The translations under genes and the position numbers were made by a program. The notes under the pieces are model-generated. The model was not told where the DNA came from, searched no databases, and was given only the letters and a program-made list of their open reading frames with translations. DNA of 64,000 bases from positions 33,202-97,201 of the forward strand of contig NZ_QEKW01000017.1 of assembly GCF_003096675.1 (NCBI RefSeq), read 5' to 3'. How positions within the stretch are numbered: position 1 is the first letter of the stretch; each line of letters starts with the position of its first letter. Origin of the DNA: Actinomycetospora cinnamomea (GTDB taxonomy: Bacteria; Actinomycetota; Actinomycetes; Mycobacteriales; Pseudonocardiaceae). Positions 47,190 to 55,349 of this stretch are shown piece by piece.

Positions 47190-48167
47190 TCACCGCAGGT
47201 CGCTGTGCCCGGCGATGCGGTCGGCGAAGTCGGCGGGGTCGAGCGCTGCGGGCGGGTGCTCGTCGAGGAAGCGCAGGAGGCGGTCGGCGAAGGCCTGCGG
47301 CTGGTCGCAGTGCGGGAAGTGCCCGGCGCCCTCGAACAGGGCGAGCTCGCTGCCCGGCACCAGCTCGTGGGCGCGGAGGCCGTGCTCGAGGGGGATCATC
47401 GAGTCGGCCGTCCCCCACGCGACGAGCAGGGGCAGGTCGGCGGCGAGGTCGAGCCGGCTCGTGGCCCGCACGCGCTGCCCGCCGCGGTCGATGACGCTGC
47501 GCGCGGTGTGGACGAACGCACGCCGGTGGGTCGGGTCGGCGAGCGAGGCGAACGCGCGCCCCGACTCCCACGTCGACGGGGAGACACGACGCGACAGCCG
47601 CCCCGCCGCCGACGCGATCTGCCGCGCGGCCCTGACGACGCCCGTCCCGGCGATCACGGGCAGCACCCACTCGGCCGCCGGCAGCGTTGCGGCCCGCAGC
47701 GCGGGGCTGACCTCGCGGCCCAGCCCGCCGGAGTCGATGAGGACGAGACGGGCGGTGTGCTGCGGGAACTGGAACGCGAACTGCTGGGCGACGCCGCCGC
47801 CCAGCGAGTGCCCGACGATCGTGGCGCGCTCGTAGCCGAGCGAGACGAGCAGGTCGCGCAGCCCCGTCGCGTAGCCGCCGAGGGAATAGTCCGCCCACGG
47901 CGCCGACGACGAGCCGTGGCCCAGGAGGTCGGGCGCCACCCAGCGCCGCCGGTCGCGGTGGCGGGCGACCTCCGAGAGCAGGGGGCTCCAGGTGTGCGCC
48001 GACCCCGCGATGCCGTGGATGAGCAGGACGAGCTCGTCGTCGGGGTCGGTGGCGGCTCCCTCGGCGGGCGCCGAGTCCCAGAACGCGACGTGGTCCCCGT
48101 GCAGGGTCGCGTCCCGCCTCCGGGTGCGCCGCTGCCGCGGGGGGCCGGTCCGGTCGTCGTCGGTCAC
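47190..48167 (-). CDS. Alpha/beta hydrolase
   Basis: A 325-residue alpha/beta-hydrolase with the usual order: LLIHGIAGSAHTW (oxyanion), PDLLGHGSS, VGHSLGGGVAQQFAF nucleophile elbow, AWGTADSMIP acid region and GAGHFPHCDQPQAF catalytic His. The lid region of about 75 residues is rich in arginine (RAARQIASAAGRLSRRV). The GTG at 48167 has the strong GAAGGAGG ribosome site. It converges on the SDR with 10 nt between the stops. Hydrolysis of an ester, lactone or CoA-like bond is expected, but the substrate is unknown. Confidence 0.92.
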   Translation of the reverse strand: MTDDDRTGPPRQRRTRRRDATLHGDHVAFWDSAPAEGAATDPDDELVLLIHGIAGSAHTWSPLLSEVARHRDRRRWVAPDLLGHGSSSAPWADYSLGGYATGLRDLLVSLGYERATIVGHSLGGGVAQQFAFQFPQHTARLVLIDSGGLGREVSPALRAATLPAAEWVLPVIAGTGVVRAARQIASAAGRLSRRVSPSTWESGRAFASLADPTHRRAFVHTARSVIDRGGQRVRATSRLDLAADLPLLVAWGTADSMIPLEHGLRAHELVPGSELALFEGAGHFPHCDQPQAFADRLLRFLDEHPPAALDPADFADRIAGHSDLR

Positions 48168-48254
48168 GCGTCCTCCTTCGCCGTCACCGGGGAGGGTGCC
48201 CGCCGGGGAGGTGCGCACCGCGCGGGACGGGCGCGGGTCACAGCGAGCCGCGCG

Positions 48255-49505
48255 TCACCCGGCGCCGAGCGAGGCCGTGGGCCCGACCTGGCGCTCGTGG
48301 CGGCCGAGCGCCTCGACGAAGTAGTAGTCGCCGAACATGATCCCCGAGTCCTGCTGGCCGTCGGGCAGGTTCTGGGTGCCGTGCAGCAGGATCGAGCGGG
48401 ACGGCGTGTTCCGCGAGAGGTACGCCGGCGACGCGAGCGAGGCCAGCATCGCCCGGGCGGCGTCGACGTCGGAGGACGCGCGGGACGGGTCGAGCTGGGA
48501 GAGCTCCAGCAGCGCGCTCGCCGTGATGGCCGCGGCCGAGCTGTCGCGGGGCTGCGGCGGCGCCTGCGGGACGTCGAAGTCCCAGTAGGGGACGCGGTCC
48601 GGGGGCAGGTGGGCGACGAACCAGTCGGCGGTGCGGCGCGCGGTGTCGAGGTAGCGCTCGTCGCGGGTGTAGCGGTACGCGGTGGTGAAGCCGTACACCG
48701 CCCACGCCTGCCCGCGCGCCCACGTCGAGTCGTCGCGGAAGCCCTGCTCGGTGTACAGGCGCTGGAGCTCGCCGGTGCTCTGGTCGTAGCCGCCGAACAT
48801 CGTGGTGCTGCCGTCGGGCCGCACGAGGTCGGTGATGGTGCGGTCGGCGTGCCGGCGCGCGATGTCGGCGTACTGCGGGCGCCCGTTCTGCGCGGCCCAC
48901 CACAGGAGCTCCAGGTTCATCATCGCGTCGACGTTGACCTGGTACCGGGTGGTGTCGTCACGGTCGTCCCAGACGCGGATCATGCCGACGGTCGGGTTGA
49001 ACCGGGCGGCCAGCGTGTCGGCGGCGGCGAGCGCGGTCTGCTTCGCGGCCTCGTCCCCGGTGAGCCGGTGGTCGACCGCGAACGTCATGAACATCTTGAA
49101 GCCGAGGTCCGTGTCGTCGTGGGTCGTCTCCGGCGTCAGCGGCGCCTGCCAGCGCTCGGCGCGGTCGCGCCACACGGGGTCGCCGGTGCGTTCGAAGACC
49201 CGCCAGAGCGCCGCGGGCAGGAAGCCGGCGGTCCAGTCGTCGGCGCCCTCGGTGTGCCACGTGCCGTCCGGGTTGGTGCGCACCGGGTAGGCCGGCGGCG
49301 CCGACCGGTCGGCGGTGGCGGCCAGGCGCGCGTCGGCGAAGGCGAGCACGGGCCCGGCCGGGTCCGCGGTCGCGACGGCCGCGGCCGGTGCCGCCGGCCC
49401 GGGTACCGGCTCGGCCCCCGAGGGCGGCGAGCTGCACCCGACGGCGGCCGCCGCGGCGGTGGCGAGCACCACCAGGGAGCGGCGTGCGGACAGCGGACGT
49501 GCCAT
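48255..49505 (-). CDS. GH88-like unsaturated glucuronyl hydrolase lipoprotein
   Basis: A 416-residue exported protein with a signal peptide and lipobox (AAAAVGC). The (alpha/alpha)6 barrel shows the two catalytic aspartate motifs of GH88: TDLGFKMF, corresponding to the HDLGF Asp, and VDAMMNLELLWWA, corresponding to the second Asp. WARGQAWAVYGF and SSAAAITASALLEL are typical of the family. GH88 enzymes remove an unsaturated uronic acid from the end of oligosaccharides made by polysaccharide lyases. No lyase is in the window. It is the third surface glycosidase lipoprotein of the window, pointing to uptake or recycling of acidic glycans. Confidence 0.9.
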   Translation of the reverse strand: MARPLSARRSLVVLATAAAAAVGCSSPPSGAEPVPGPAAPAAAVATADPAGPVLAFADARLAATADRSAPPAYPVRTNPDGTWHTEGADDWTAGFLPAALWRVFERTGDPVWRDRAERWQAPLTPETTHDDTDLGFKMFMTFAVDHRLTGDEAAKQTALAAADTLAARFNPTVGMIRVWDDRDDTTRYQVNVDAMMNLELLWWAAQNGRPQYADIARRHADRTITDLVRPDGSTTMFGGYDQSTGELQRLYTEQGFRDDSTWARGQAWAVYGFTTAYRYTRDERYLDTARRTADWFVAHLPPDRVPYWDFDVPQAPPQPRDSSAAAITASALLELSQLDPSRASSDVDAARAMLASLASPAYLSRNTPSRSILLHGTQNLPDGQQDSGIMFGDYYFVEALGRHERQVGPTASLGAG

Positions 49506-49706
49506 GCGGACCCCCCGGTCGCCGGCCCGCGCCGTGATCGCGCGCCGGTCGGCGCAGGACCGTAACAGGAGGCCGAGGGGCGTCCCCGGGCGCGCCTTCA
49601 GCCGATCGCGAGGTCGCGACGCCTCCTCGTCGAGTTCGCCCACCTGCCGGGGCCCAACCCGACGGGGCCCACCTCACGGGCACCCGAGGCACCTGAGCGG
49701 AAGGAC

Positions 49707-50360
49707 TCAGGCGGCCCGGGTGCTGTCCACCGCGTCGATGAAGCCGTCGTACATCTCCCGCATCACGTCCGCGCGCTCCTTCGCCTCGGGGACACGGTCC
49801 CCCAACGAGATCGACGTGAAGCGCCCCCCGAGGAAGTAGGGCTTGAGGGCCGCGAACGGCATCGCCTTCGCGCTCGGGGAGGCCTTCCCCGGGGCAGGCG
49901 CGTCCTGGCTCGTCGCCGGCAGGCCGAGCGCCTGCACCCGGGCGAGCAGCACGCCGTCGGGCAGGCGGTCGGCGAAGTCCTGGCCGACCTGGCGCACGGC
50001 TTCCCTGCCGTCCCGGTCGAGGACGATCACGGCGGGCCGGGCCAGGTCCGCGCCCTCGTGCCAGACCTCGAACGGCTTGATCGCCTGCTCGCCGTCCTCG
50101 TCGGCGAGCAGGGGGAACGGGAGACGGAGCTTGTCGACCATCGCCGCGTTGCGCGGCGGCGCGTCGACGCTGATGCCGACCACGCGGGCTCCCGCGGCCG
50201 CGAGATCGGAGTGGGTCCTCGCCAAGCTGACCAGCTGGCCGTTGCAGTACGGTCACCAGTCCCCGCGGTAGAAGACGAGGATCGTCGCGGCGTCGCGGTG
50301 ATCGGCGAGATGCCAGTCCTGCCCGGCCTGGTCGGGCAGCGTGAAGTCCTGCGGGCTCAT
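49707..50360 (-). CDS. Peroxiredoxin-like selenoprotein candidate (in-frame UGA at codon 36)
   Basis: If the TGA at 50253-50255 is read through, one 217-residue AhpC/TSA-type protein results. Its first part (DFTLPDQAGQDWHLADHRDAATILVFYRGDW) runs in frame into PYCNGQLVSLARTHSDLAAAGARVVGISVDAP. In relatives the motif is RG-x-W-C-P-Y-C; the UGA replaces exactly the first Cys, so the active site would be U-x-x-C. A SECIS-like hairpin lies 16-34 nt downstream. The frame does not shift and both halves keep the coding pattern. The ATG at 50360 gives a normal N-terminus; an in-frame ATG at 50411 is possible. A nonsense mutation is the alternative. Confidence 0.85.
50221..50239 (-). promoter_or_regulatory. 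Putative bacterial SECIS element
   Basis: On the mRNA, GCCAGCUGGUCAGCUUGGC folds into a 7-bp stem with one bulged U and the loop GGUC (50229-50232). The loop is at nucleotides 24-27 counting the U of the UGA as 1; in E. coli fdhF a GGUC loop sits at about 22-25. In fdhF the bulged U is on the 5' side; here it is on the 3' side. Confidence 0.75.
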
Positions 50361-50365
50361 GGCAC

Positions 50366-50409
50366 GGGCGTGCCCGCCGTTCCGCCGGGGCGAAACGACG
50401 GGCACGCCC
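50366..50409 (-). terminator. Strong hairpin before the selenoprotein gene
   Basis: Arms 50366-50381 and 50394-50409 pair over 16 bp with a 12-nt loop. On the minus-strand transcript the single irregular pair is a G-U wobble, but on the plus strand it is a C-A mismatch, favouring a minus-strand function. It may terminate the small membrane protein transcript (stop 50428) or act in the leader of the selenoprotein gene, whose ATG is five bases beyond the stem. Confidence 0.6.
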
Positions 50410-50427
50410 ATGTCATGCGCGCCGATG

Positions 50428-50664
50428 TCAGCTCGCGAGCGGCGATCGGCGCTGGTCGTGCGTTCCCGCGCGCGGCGCCGGGATCGCGGCGACGACGGCG
50501 GCCCGGTGGCGGGCGCGGCGCACCGCGGCGGCCTGCTCGGCCTCCGCGCGCCACGACGCGACCGTCTGCTGCTCGACCGTGCCCCGACGGACCACGCTGA
50601 CCAGCGGCATGACGACGAACGATCCCGTGCCGATCGCGGCACCGATGATGGCGAGAACACCCAT
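50428..50664 (-). CDS. Small single-pass membrane protein
   Basis: A 78-residue protein with a hydrophobic N-terminal helix (GVLAIIGAAIGTGSFVVMPLVSVV) followed by a basic, alanine-rich helix (WRAEAEQAAAVRRARHRAAVVAAI) and a polar tail. The ATG at 50664 has GGGGGAAG directly upstream. Its function is unknown. It precedes the selenoprotein gene by 67 nt on the same strand, with the strong hairpin in between, so it may be partly co-transcribed. Confidence 0.7.
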   Translation of the reverse strand: MGVLAIIGAAIGTGSFVVMPLVSVVRRGTVEQQTVASWRAEAEQAAAVRRARHRAAVVAAIPAPRAGTHDQRRSPLAS

Positions 50665-50784
50665 GACTTCCCCCGACGATCCCCCGAGTTCCTTGATGGA
50701 ACGTGCTTGCCCGGTCGTCGCGGAGCAGCGGTCACCCGTTATCGCGACCCGCACCACGCCACCCGTTCGGTTGAAGGTCGAACT

Positions 50785-53700
50785 TCACCAGACGTCGGCG
50801 ACGGGATGGCGGGGCGGCAGGACGTCCCCGGCGGTGTCCAGCGCGCCGAGGACCGCGTCGCGGGTGTCGGCGGGGTCGACGACGTCGTCGATCTCGAACG
50901 CCGTCGCCGTCGACAGGCCCTTGCCGCGCTCGTAGAGCCGGGCCACGAGCTCGTCGTACCGGCGCCGGCGGTCCTCGCCGGACAGCGCCTCCAGCTCGTC
51001 GCGGTACCCCAACCCGACGGCGCCCTCGAGCCCCATGCCGCCGAACTCGCCGGTGGGCCACGCGACCCCGAGCACGGGGCGGTGCACCGAACCGCCGGCC
51101 ATCGCCATCGCGCCCAGCCCGTAGGCCTTGCGCAGCACGACGAGCACGACCGGCACCCGCAGGTTCGCCCCGACGGTGAACAGCCGGCCGAAGCGGCGCA
51201 CGGTGGCGGTCCGCTCGGCGTCGGGACCGACCATGAAGCCCGGGGTGTCGCACAGCGAGACCACCGGCAGCCCCCGGGCGTCGCACAGCGCGAGGAACCG
51301 CGTGGCCTTGTCCGCGCCGGGCCCGTCGATCGCGCCGCCGAGCCGGCGCGGGTCGTTGGCGAGCACGCCGACCGAGCGCCCGCCGATCCGCGCGAGGGCG
51401 GTGACCACACCGACGCCGTCGTCGGCGCGCAGTTCGAGGACGCTGCCGGGGTCGGCGAGGCGGTGCAGCACCCGGCGCACGTCGTACACGCGCAGGCGGT
51501 CGGGCGGCACGGCGTGGCGCAGCGGACGCTGGTCGTGCGGCTCGGGCGCCCCGACCCGCAGGTCGGTGACCAGCGCGAGGTAGCGGCGGGCGACGTCGGT
51601 CGCCGCGGCCTCGTCGTCGACGAGCACGTCGAGCACGCCGGTGGCCGCGTGCACGGCCGCCGGCCCGACCTCCGGGGGCGCGACCCGCCCGAGCCCCCCG
51701 CCCTCGATCATCGCGGGCCCGCCCATGCCGAGCGAGAGGTCGCGGGTGCCGACGAGCAGCTCGGCGCACCCGGCGAGCGCGGCGTTGCCCGCGAAGCAGT
51801 AGCCGGCGGCGATGGCGACGGTCGGCACGCGTCCCGAGAGCCGGGCCATCAGCGCGAACGTGGCGACGTCGAGGCTCGCGACCGCCGTGCCGTCGGTGTC
51901 GCCGGGACGCCCGCCGCCGCCCTCGGCGTAGAGCACGAGCGGCAGGCGGTGGTCCAGGGCGAGCGTGAGCAGCCGGTCGGTCTTGTGGTGCCCGAGCAGC
52001 CCCTGCGTGCCGGCGAGGACGGTGTCGTCGTAGGCGACGACCGCGACGCGGCGGCCGTCGACCCGTCCCGTCGCGGTCACCACGCCGTCGGCGGGCGTGC
52101 GCTGCACCAGGTCGTCGAGCGACCGGCGCGCGCGCTGCGCCGCCACCACGAGCCCGCCGTACTCGACGAGCGTGTCGGGGTCGAGGAGGTCGGCGAGGTT
52201 CTCCCGCGTCGTGCGCCGGCCGCGACCCCGCCGGCGCGCCACCGCCTCGGGGCGGGCGTCGTCGGTGAGCAGGCGGTGGCGCTCGTGCACCTCGGCGAGG
52301 TCGGCGCGCACGTGGTCGGGGTCGTGCTCGTCGGTCGTCGCGTCGCCCGCCTCCGGCGCGGCGCTGGGGCGCAGGACGGCGAGCACCTGGCCCTCGGTGA
52401 CCTCGTCCCCGACCTCCACGGCGACCCGGACGACCTCGCCGGCCCCCTCGCTCGCCACCGGGTGGTGCATCTTCATGGCCTCGAGCACCACCAGCGTCGC
52501 GCCCGCGACCACCTCCTCGCCCGCCCCGACCTCGACGCCGACCACGACCCCCGCCGTCGGCGCGGTGAGGGTGGTTTCGTCGCCCCGGAGTGTCAGCCGT
52601 GGGCCATCGCTGACATTCAGTGTCCGTATCGCCACACGCTCGATCCCGGGGAGGCGCTGGGCCGGGGTGGCGGCGGCCAGGTCGGCGGCGTGGCGGGCGA
52701 CGGCGCCGGTGTCGACGTCGCCGCTCGCCAGTCCCGGCCACGCGAGCAGGGCCTGGAGCACGCCGAGGTTCGTCGCCACGCCCGCGACGTCGAACGACGC
52801 GAGCGCCCGGGACGCGCGGGCGCAGGCGCGCACGGGGTCGACGTCGTGCACGACGACCTTGGCCAGCAGCGAGTCGTAGCGCGTCGGGACGCGGTAGCCC
52901 GTGTAGCCGTGGGTGTCGACGCGCACGCCCGGCCCGCCGGGCGGGGTGAAGCGCTCGAGCACCCCGCCCCGGGCGCGCACCGAGCCGTCGGGCGCGAGCG
53001 TCTCGGTGCACACCCGCGCCTGCACCGCCGCACCCCGCGGCGCGGGCACCGGGTCCAGGCCGGCGCCGGCGAGGTCGGCGCCGTCGGCGAGCAGCAGACC
53101 CGCGGCCACGAGGTCGACGCCGCACACCTCCTCGGTGACCGTGTGCTCGACCTGCAGGCGCGGGTTGACCTCGAGGAACCACGCGTCGCCGGCCGGCTCG
53201 ACGAGGAACTCCACGGTCGCGAGCCCCCGCAGCCCCACCGTCGCGACGACCCGCCGCGCGGCCTCGTGCAGCGCCCGGCGGAGCGCGTCGTCGAGTCCCG
53301 GCGCGGGCGCGACCTCGATCATCTTCTGGTGCCGGCGCTGGACGCTGCAGTCACGGTCGCCCAGCACCGCGACGGCCTGCCCGTCGCCGGCCACCTGCAC
53401 CTCGACGTGCCGGGCCCGGGCCGGTCGCCGCTCGACGAACACCGCGGCGCCCCCGCCCTCGGCGCCTGCGAGGTCCACGGCCGCCGCGGCCTCCGCGGGA
53501 CCGTCGGCCGCCCGCAGCCCCCGGCCACCCCCGCCGGCGACGGCCTTGACCATCACCGCGCCGTGCTCGGCGGCGAACGCCCGCGCCTGCTCCGGCGTCG
53601 TCGGCGCCGCGGTGGCCTCGAGGACCGGCACGCCCGCAGCACGGGCGTGCTCGCGGGCGCGGTGCTTGTCGCCGAACAGCGCGAGCACCTCCGGCGACGG

Positions 53701-54009
53701 CCCCACGAACACCAGACCGGCCCCCGCGCAGGCGCGCGCGAAGCCGGCGTCCTCGGAGAGGAAGCCGTAGCCGGGGTGGACGGCGTCCGCGCCCGACTCC
53801 GCGGCGGCGGCCACCACCGCGTCGGCGTCGAGGTAGGCCGCCGGACCGAGGCCGGGCAGCAGGACCGCGCGGTCGGCGACGGCGACGTGCGCGCACCCCG
53901 CGTCGTCGGAGGGGTGGACCGCCACCACCTCCCGGCCCAGCGCCGCCGCGCTCGCGGCGATGCGGACGGCGATCTCGCCGCGGTGGGCCACCAGCAGCCG
54001 GCGCGTCAC
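50785..54009 (-). CDS. Fused biotin carboxylase-BCCP-carboxyltransferase acyl-CoA carboxylase
   Basis: A 1074-residue single-chain acyl-CoA carboxylase. The biotin carboxylase domain (1-450) has HPGYGFLSED, the ATP-grasp glycine loop KAVAGGGGRGLR, FLEVNPRLQVEHTVTE and the HQKMIE region. The biotinyl carrier domain has the motif EAMKM with Lys513. The carboxyltransferase domain (about 590-1074) has ARRSLDDLVQRTPADGVVTATGRV, GGGRPGD, GYCFAGNAALAG and GFMVGPDAER. All three functions in one chain differ from the usual actinobacterial two-subunit enzymes. Substrate (acetyl-, propionyl- or longer acyl-CoA) cannot be decided. The GTG start lies 39 nt downstream of the dodecin stop. Confidence 0.95.
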   Translation of the reverse strand: MTRRLLVAHRGEIAVRIAASAAALGREVVAVHPSDDAGCAHVAVADRAVLLPGLGPAAYLDADAVVAAAAESGADAVHPGYGFLSEDAGFARACAGAGLVFVGPSPEVLALFGDKHRAREHARAAGVPVLEATAAPTTPEQARAFAAEHGAVMVKAVAGGGGRGLRAADGPAEAAAAVDLAGAEGGGAAVFVERRPARARHVEVQVAGDGQAVAVLGDRDCSVQRRHQKMIEVAPAPGLDDALRRALHEAARRVVATVGLRGLATVEFLVEPAGDAWFLEVNPRLQVEHTVTEEVCGVDLVAAGLLLADGADLAGAGLDPVPAPRGAAVQARVCTETLAPDGSVRARGGVLERFTPPGGPGVRVDTHGYTGYRVPTRYDSLLAKVVVHDVDPVRACARASRALASFDVAGVATNLGVLQALLAWPGLASGDVDTGAVARHAADLAAATPAQRLPGIERVAIRTLNVSDGPRLTLRGDETTLTAPTAGVVVGVEVGAGEEVVAGATLVVLEAMKMHHPVASEGAGEVVRVAVEVGDEVTEGQVLAVLRPSAAPEAGDATTDEHDPDHVRADLAEVHERHRLLTDDARPEAVARRRGRGRRTTRENLADLLDPDTLVEYGGLVVAAQRARRSLDDLVQRTPADGVVTATGRVDGRRVAVVAYDDTVLAGTQGLLGHHKTDRLLTLALDHRLPLVLYAEGGGGRPGDTDGTAVASLDVATFALMARLSGRVPTVAIAAGYCFAGNAALAGCAELLVGTRDLSLGMGGPAMIEGGGLGRVAPPEVGPAAVHAATGVLDVLVDDEAAATDVARRYLALVTDLRVGAPEPHDQRPLRHAVPPDRLRVYDVRRVLHRLADPGSVLELRADDGVGVVTALARIGGRSVGVLANDPRRLGGAIDGPGADKATRFLALCDARGLPVVSLCDTPGFMVGPDAERTATVRRFGRLFTVGANLRVPVVLVVLRKAYGLGAMAMAGGSVHRPVLGVAWPTGEFGGMGLEGAVGLGYRDELEALSGEDRRRRYDELVARLYERGKGLSTATAFEIDDVVDPADTRDAVLGALDTAGDVLPPRHPVADVW

Positions 54010-54040
54010 GGGCGGGAGCCTCGCACGCGCCGGCCCGCCC
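54010..54040 (-). terminator. Possible hairpin between dodecin and carboxylase genes
   Basis: GGGCGGG (54010-54016) and CCCGCCC (54034-54040) form a 7-bp stem with a 17-nt loop in the short gap between the dodecin stop and the carboxylase start. It may attenuate read-through from dodecin. Confidence 0.35.
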
Positions 54041-54048
54041 CCGGTGCG

Positions 54049-54264
54049 TCAGCTGCCGCTGTCGTACTTGAACGACAGGGACAGCCGGACGCGGTAGGCC
54101 GTGACCTGCCCGTCCTCGATGACGAGGTCGGACTTCTCGATCTCGGCGATGCGCAGGTCGCGGACCGAGCTCGCGGCCGTCTGGATGGCGTTCTGCGCCG
54201 CCTTCTCCCAGGACTCGGTGCTGGTCCCGATCAGCTCGGTGACGCGGTAGACGCTGTCGGCCAC
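54049..54264 (-). CDS. Dodecin
   Basis: A 71-residue dodecin, a small beta-alpha-beta-beta protein forming a dodecamer that stores or buffers flavins (FMN/FAD in actinobacteria). The family pattern is complete: VYRVTELIGTSTESWEKAAQNAIQTAASSVRDLRIAEIEKSDLVIEDGQVTAYRVRLSLSFKY, with the flavin-stacking Trp of ESWEKA. The GTG at 54264 has a GAGGAGGG ribosome site. It is divergent from the MBL hydrolase. The several flavoenzymes of this window (LLM, ACAD, GMC) make flavin buffering plausible but not specific. Confidence 0.93.
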   Translation of the reverse strand: MADSVYRVTELIGTSTESWEKAAQNAIQTAASSVRDLRIAEIEKSDLVIEDGQVTAYRVRLSLSFKYDSGS

Positions 54265-54398
54265 GGTTCGGCCCTCCTCGGCTCGATGGGTGCCCGAGAA
54301 GGGTGCCCCAGATATGACCGAGATCACACCCGGTGCCGCGGCTGCGCTCGTGGCGAACACCCGCGACAGCCCGGGGGATGCCGCGCCAGGCTCGGCGC

Positions 54399-55112
54399 AT
54401 GGACGTCGTCGACCTCCGGCCCGACCTGCGGATGCTGCGCGGGCGGCCGGGCCAGGCCTACCTGTTCCGGCGGCGGGGCGGCGTCGTCCTCGTCGACACC
54501 GGGCGGGTCGGACAGGGCGGCGCGGTCGCCGCCGCGCTGCGCGACTGGGGTGACGACCGGGACGCGCTGACCCACGTCCTGCTCACCCACTGGCACGCCG
54601 ACCACGCGGGCTCGGCGGCCGAGATCGGGTCCTGGCCGGGCGTGCAGGTGTGGGCCCACCGGGACGACGCGCCGGTGGTGCGCGGGGAGCGCGCGGGTCC
54701 GGCGCCCTTGCTCACGGAGGCCGAGGCCGCGCTGCACGCGGTCGTCGCGGGCGACCTGCCGGACGCCCCACCCGCGCGCGTCGACCGCGAGCTCACCGAG
54801 GAGGTGCTCGACGAGCTGGGGCTCGAGGTCATCGGCACGCCGGGGCACACCGACGGCAGCGTCGCCCTGCTCGCCCGCGAGGAGGGCGTGCTCTTCACCG
54901 GCGACATCGCCGCCGAGCACGAGGGCGCCGTGATCCTCGGGCCGTTCGACGTCGACCGGGAACGGGCGGCGGCGTCGTTCCGCCGCCTCGGCGAGCGCGC
55001 GGGCGACGTGGACACGATCTGCTTCGGTCACGGCACGCCGCTGCAGGGCCCCGCGGCGGGAGCCCTGCGCGAGGCCGCGCGCGCCCCGGCGGTGCCCGAC
55101 CCGCTGGGGTGA
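54399..55112 (+). CDS. MBL-fold metallo-hydrolase
   Basis: A 237-residue metallo-beta-lactamase-fold hydrolase. The metal motif THWHADHAG gives His64, His66, Asp68 and His69, GTPGHTDGS supplies the next His and TGDIAA the bridging Asp, with GHGTP near the end for the last His. This is the glyoxalase II-like/teichoic-type branch that hydrolyses thioesters or esters. The ATG at 54399 starts the domain (DVVDLRPDLRML); a longer start at 54333 is less likely. It is divergent from dodecin. A hairpin follows its stop. Confidence 0.9.
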   Translation: MDVVDLRPDLRMLRGRPGQAYLFRRRGGVVLVDTGRVGQGGAVAAALRDWGDDRDALTHVLLTHWHADHAGSAAEIGSWPGVQVWAHRDDAPVVRGERAGPAPLLTEAEAALHAVVAGDLPDAPPARVDRELTEEVLDELGLEVIGTPGHTDGSVALLAREEGVLFTGDIAAEHEGAVILGPFDVDRERAAASFRRLGERAGDVDTICFGHGTPLQGPAAGALREAARAPAVPDPLG

Positions 55113-55120
55113 CGGACGTC

Positions 55121-55136
55121 CGCCGAGCCGTCGGCG
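55121..55136 (+). terminator. Hairpin terminator after the MBL gene
   Basis: CGCCGA-GCCG-TCGGCG forms a 6-bp stem with a 4-nt loop, starting 8 nt after the stop codon. Confidence 0.45.
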
Positions 55137-55349
55137 GGCGGAGGTGTGCGGGAGGCCCCGACCGGGCACGCCGGAGGTGAGAGGAGCCGCTCCGCCGGTT
55201 CCCCCCTCGGCCCGTCGAGACCCTGGCGGGACGTCGTACACCCCCCGAGATCGCTCCGACGGCCGAGGCCCCGCGCGCCCTTCCCGGCGCGCCCGCACGC
55301 CTGTGCGCCCGGCTGCTCGCGATCTCCTCGTTCGCCAGGAGCCCACCGC

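Noticed and set aside
50225..50255. Peroxiredoxin as a pseudogene broken by a nonsense mutation
   Set aside because: The stop lies exactly at the redox Cys codon and is followed by a SECIS-like hairpin, which a random mutation would not explain. It remains the fallback if Sec genes are absent.
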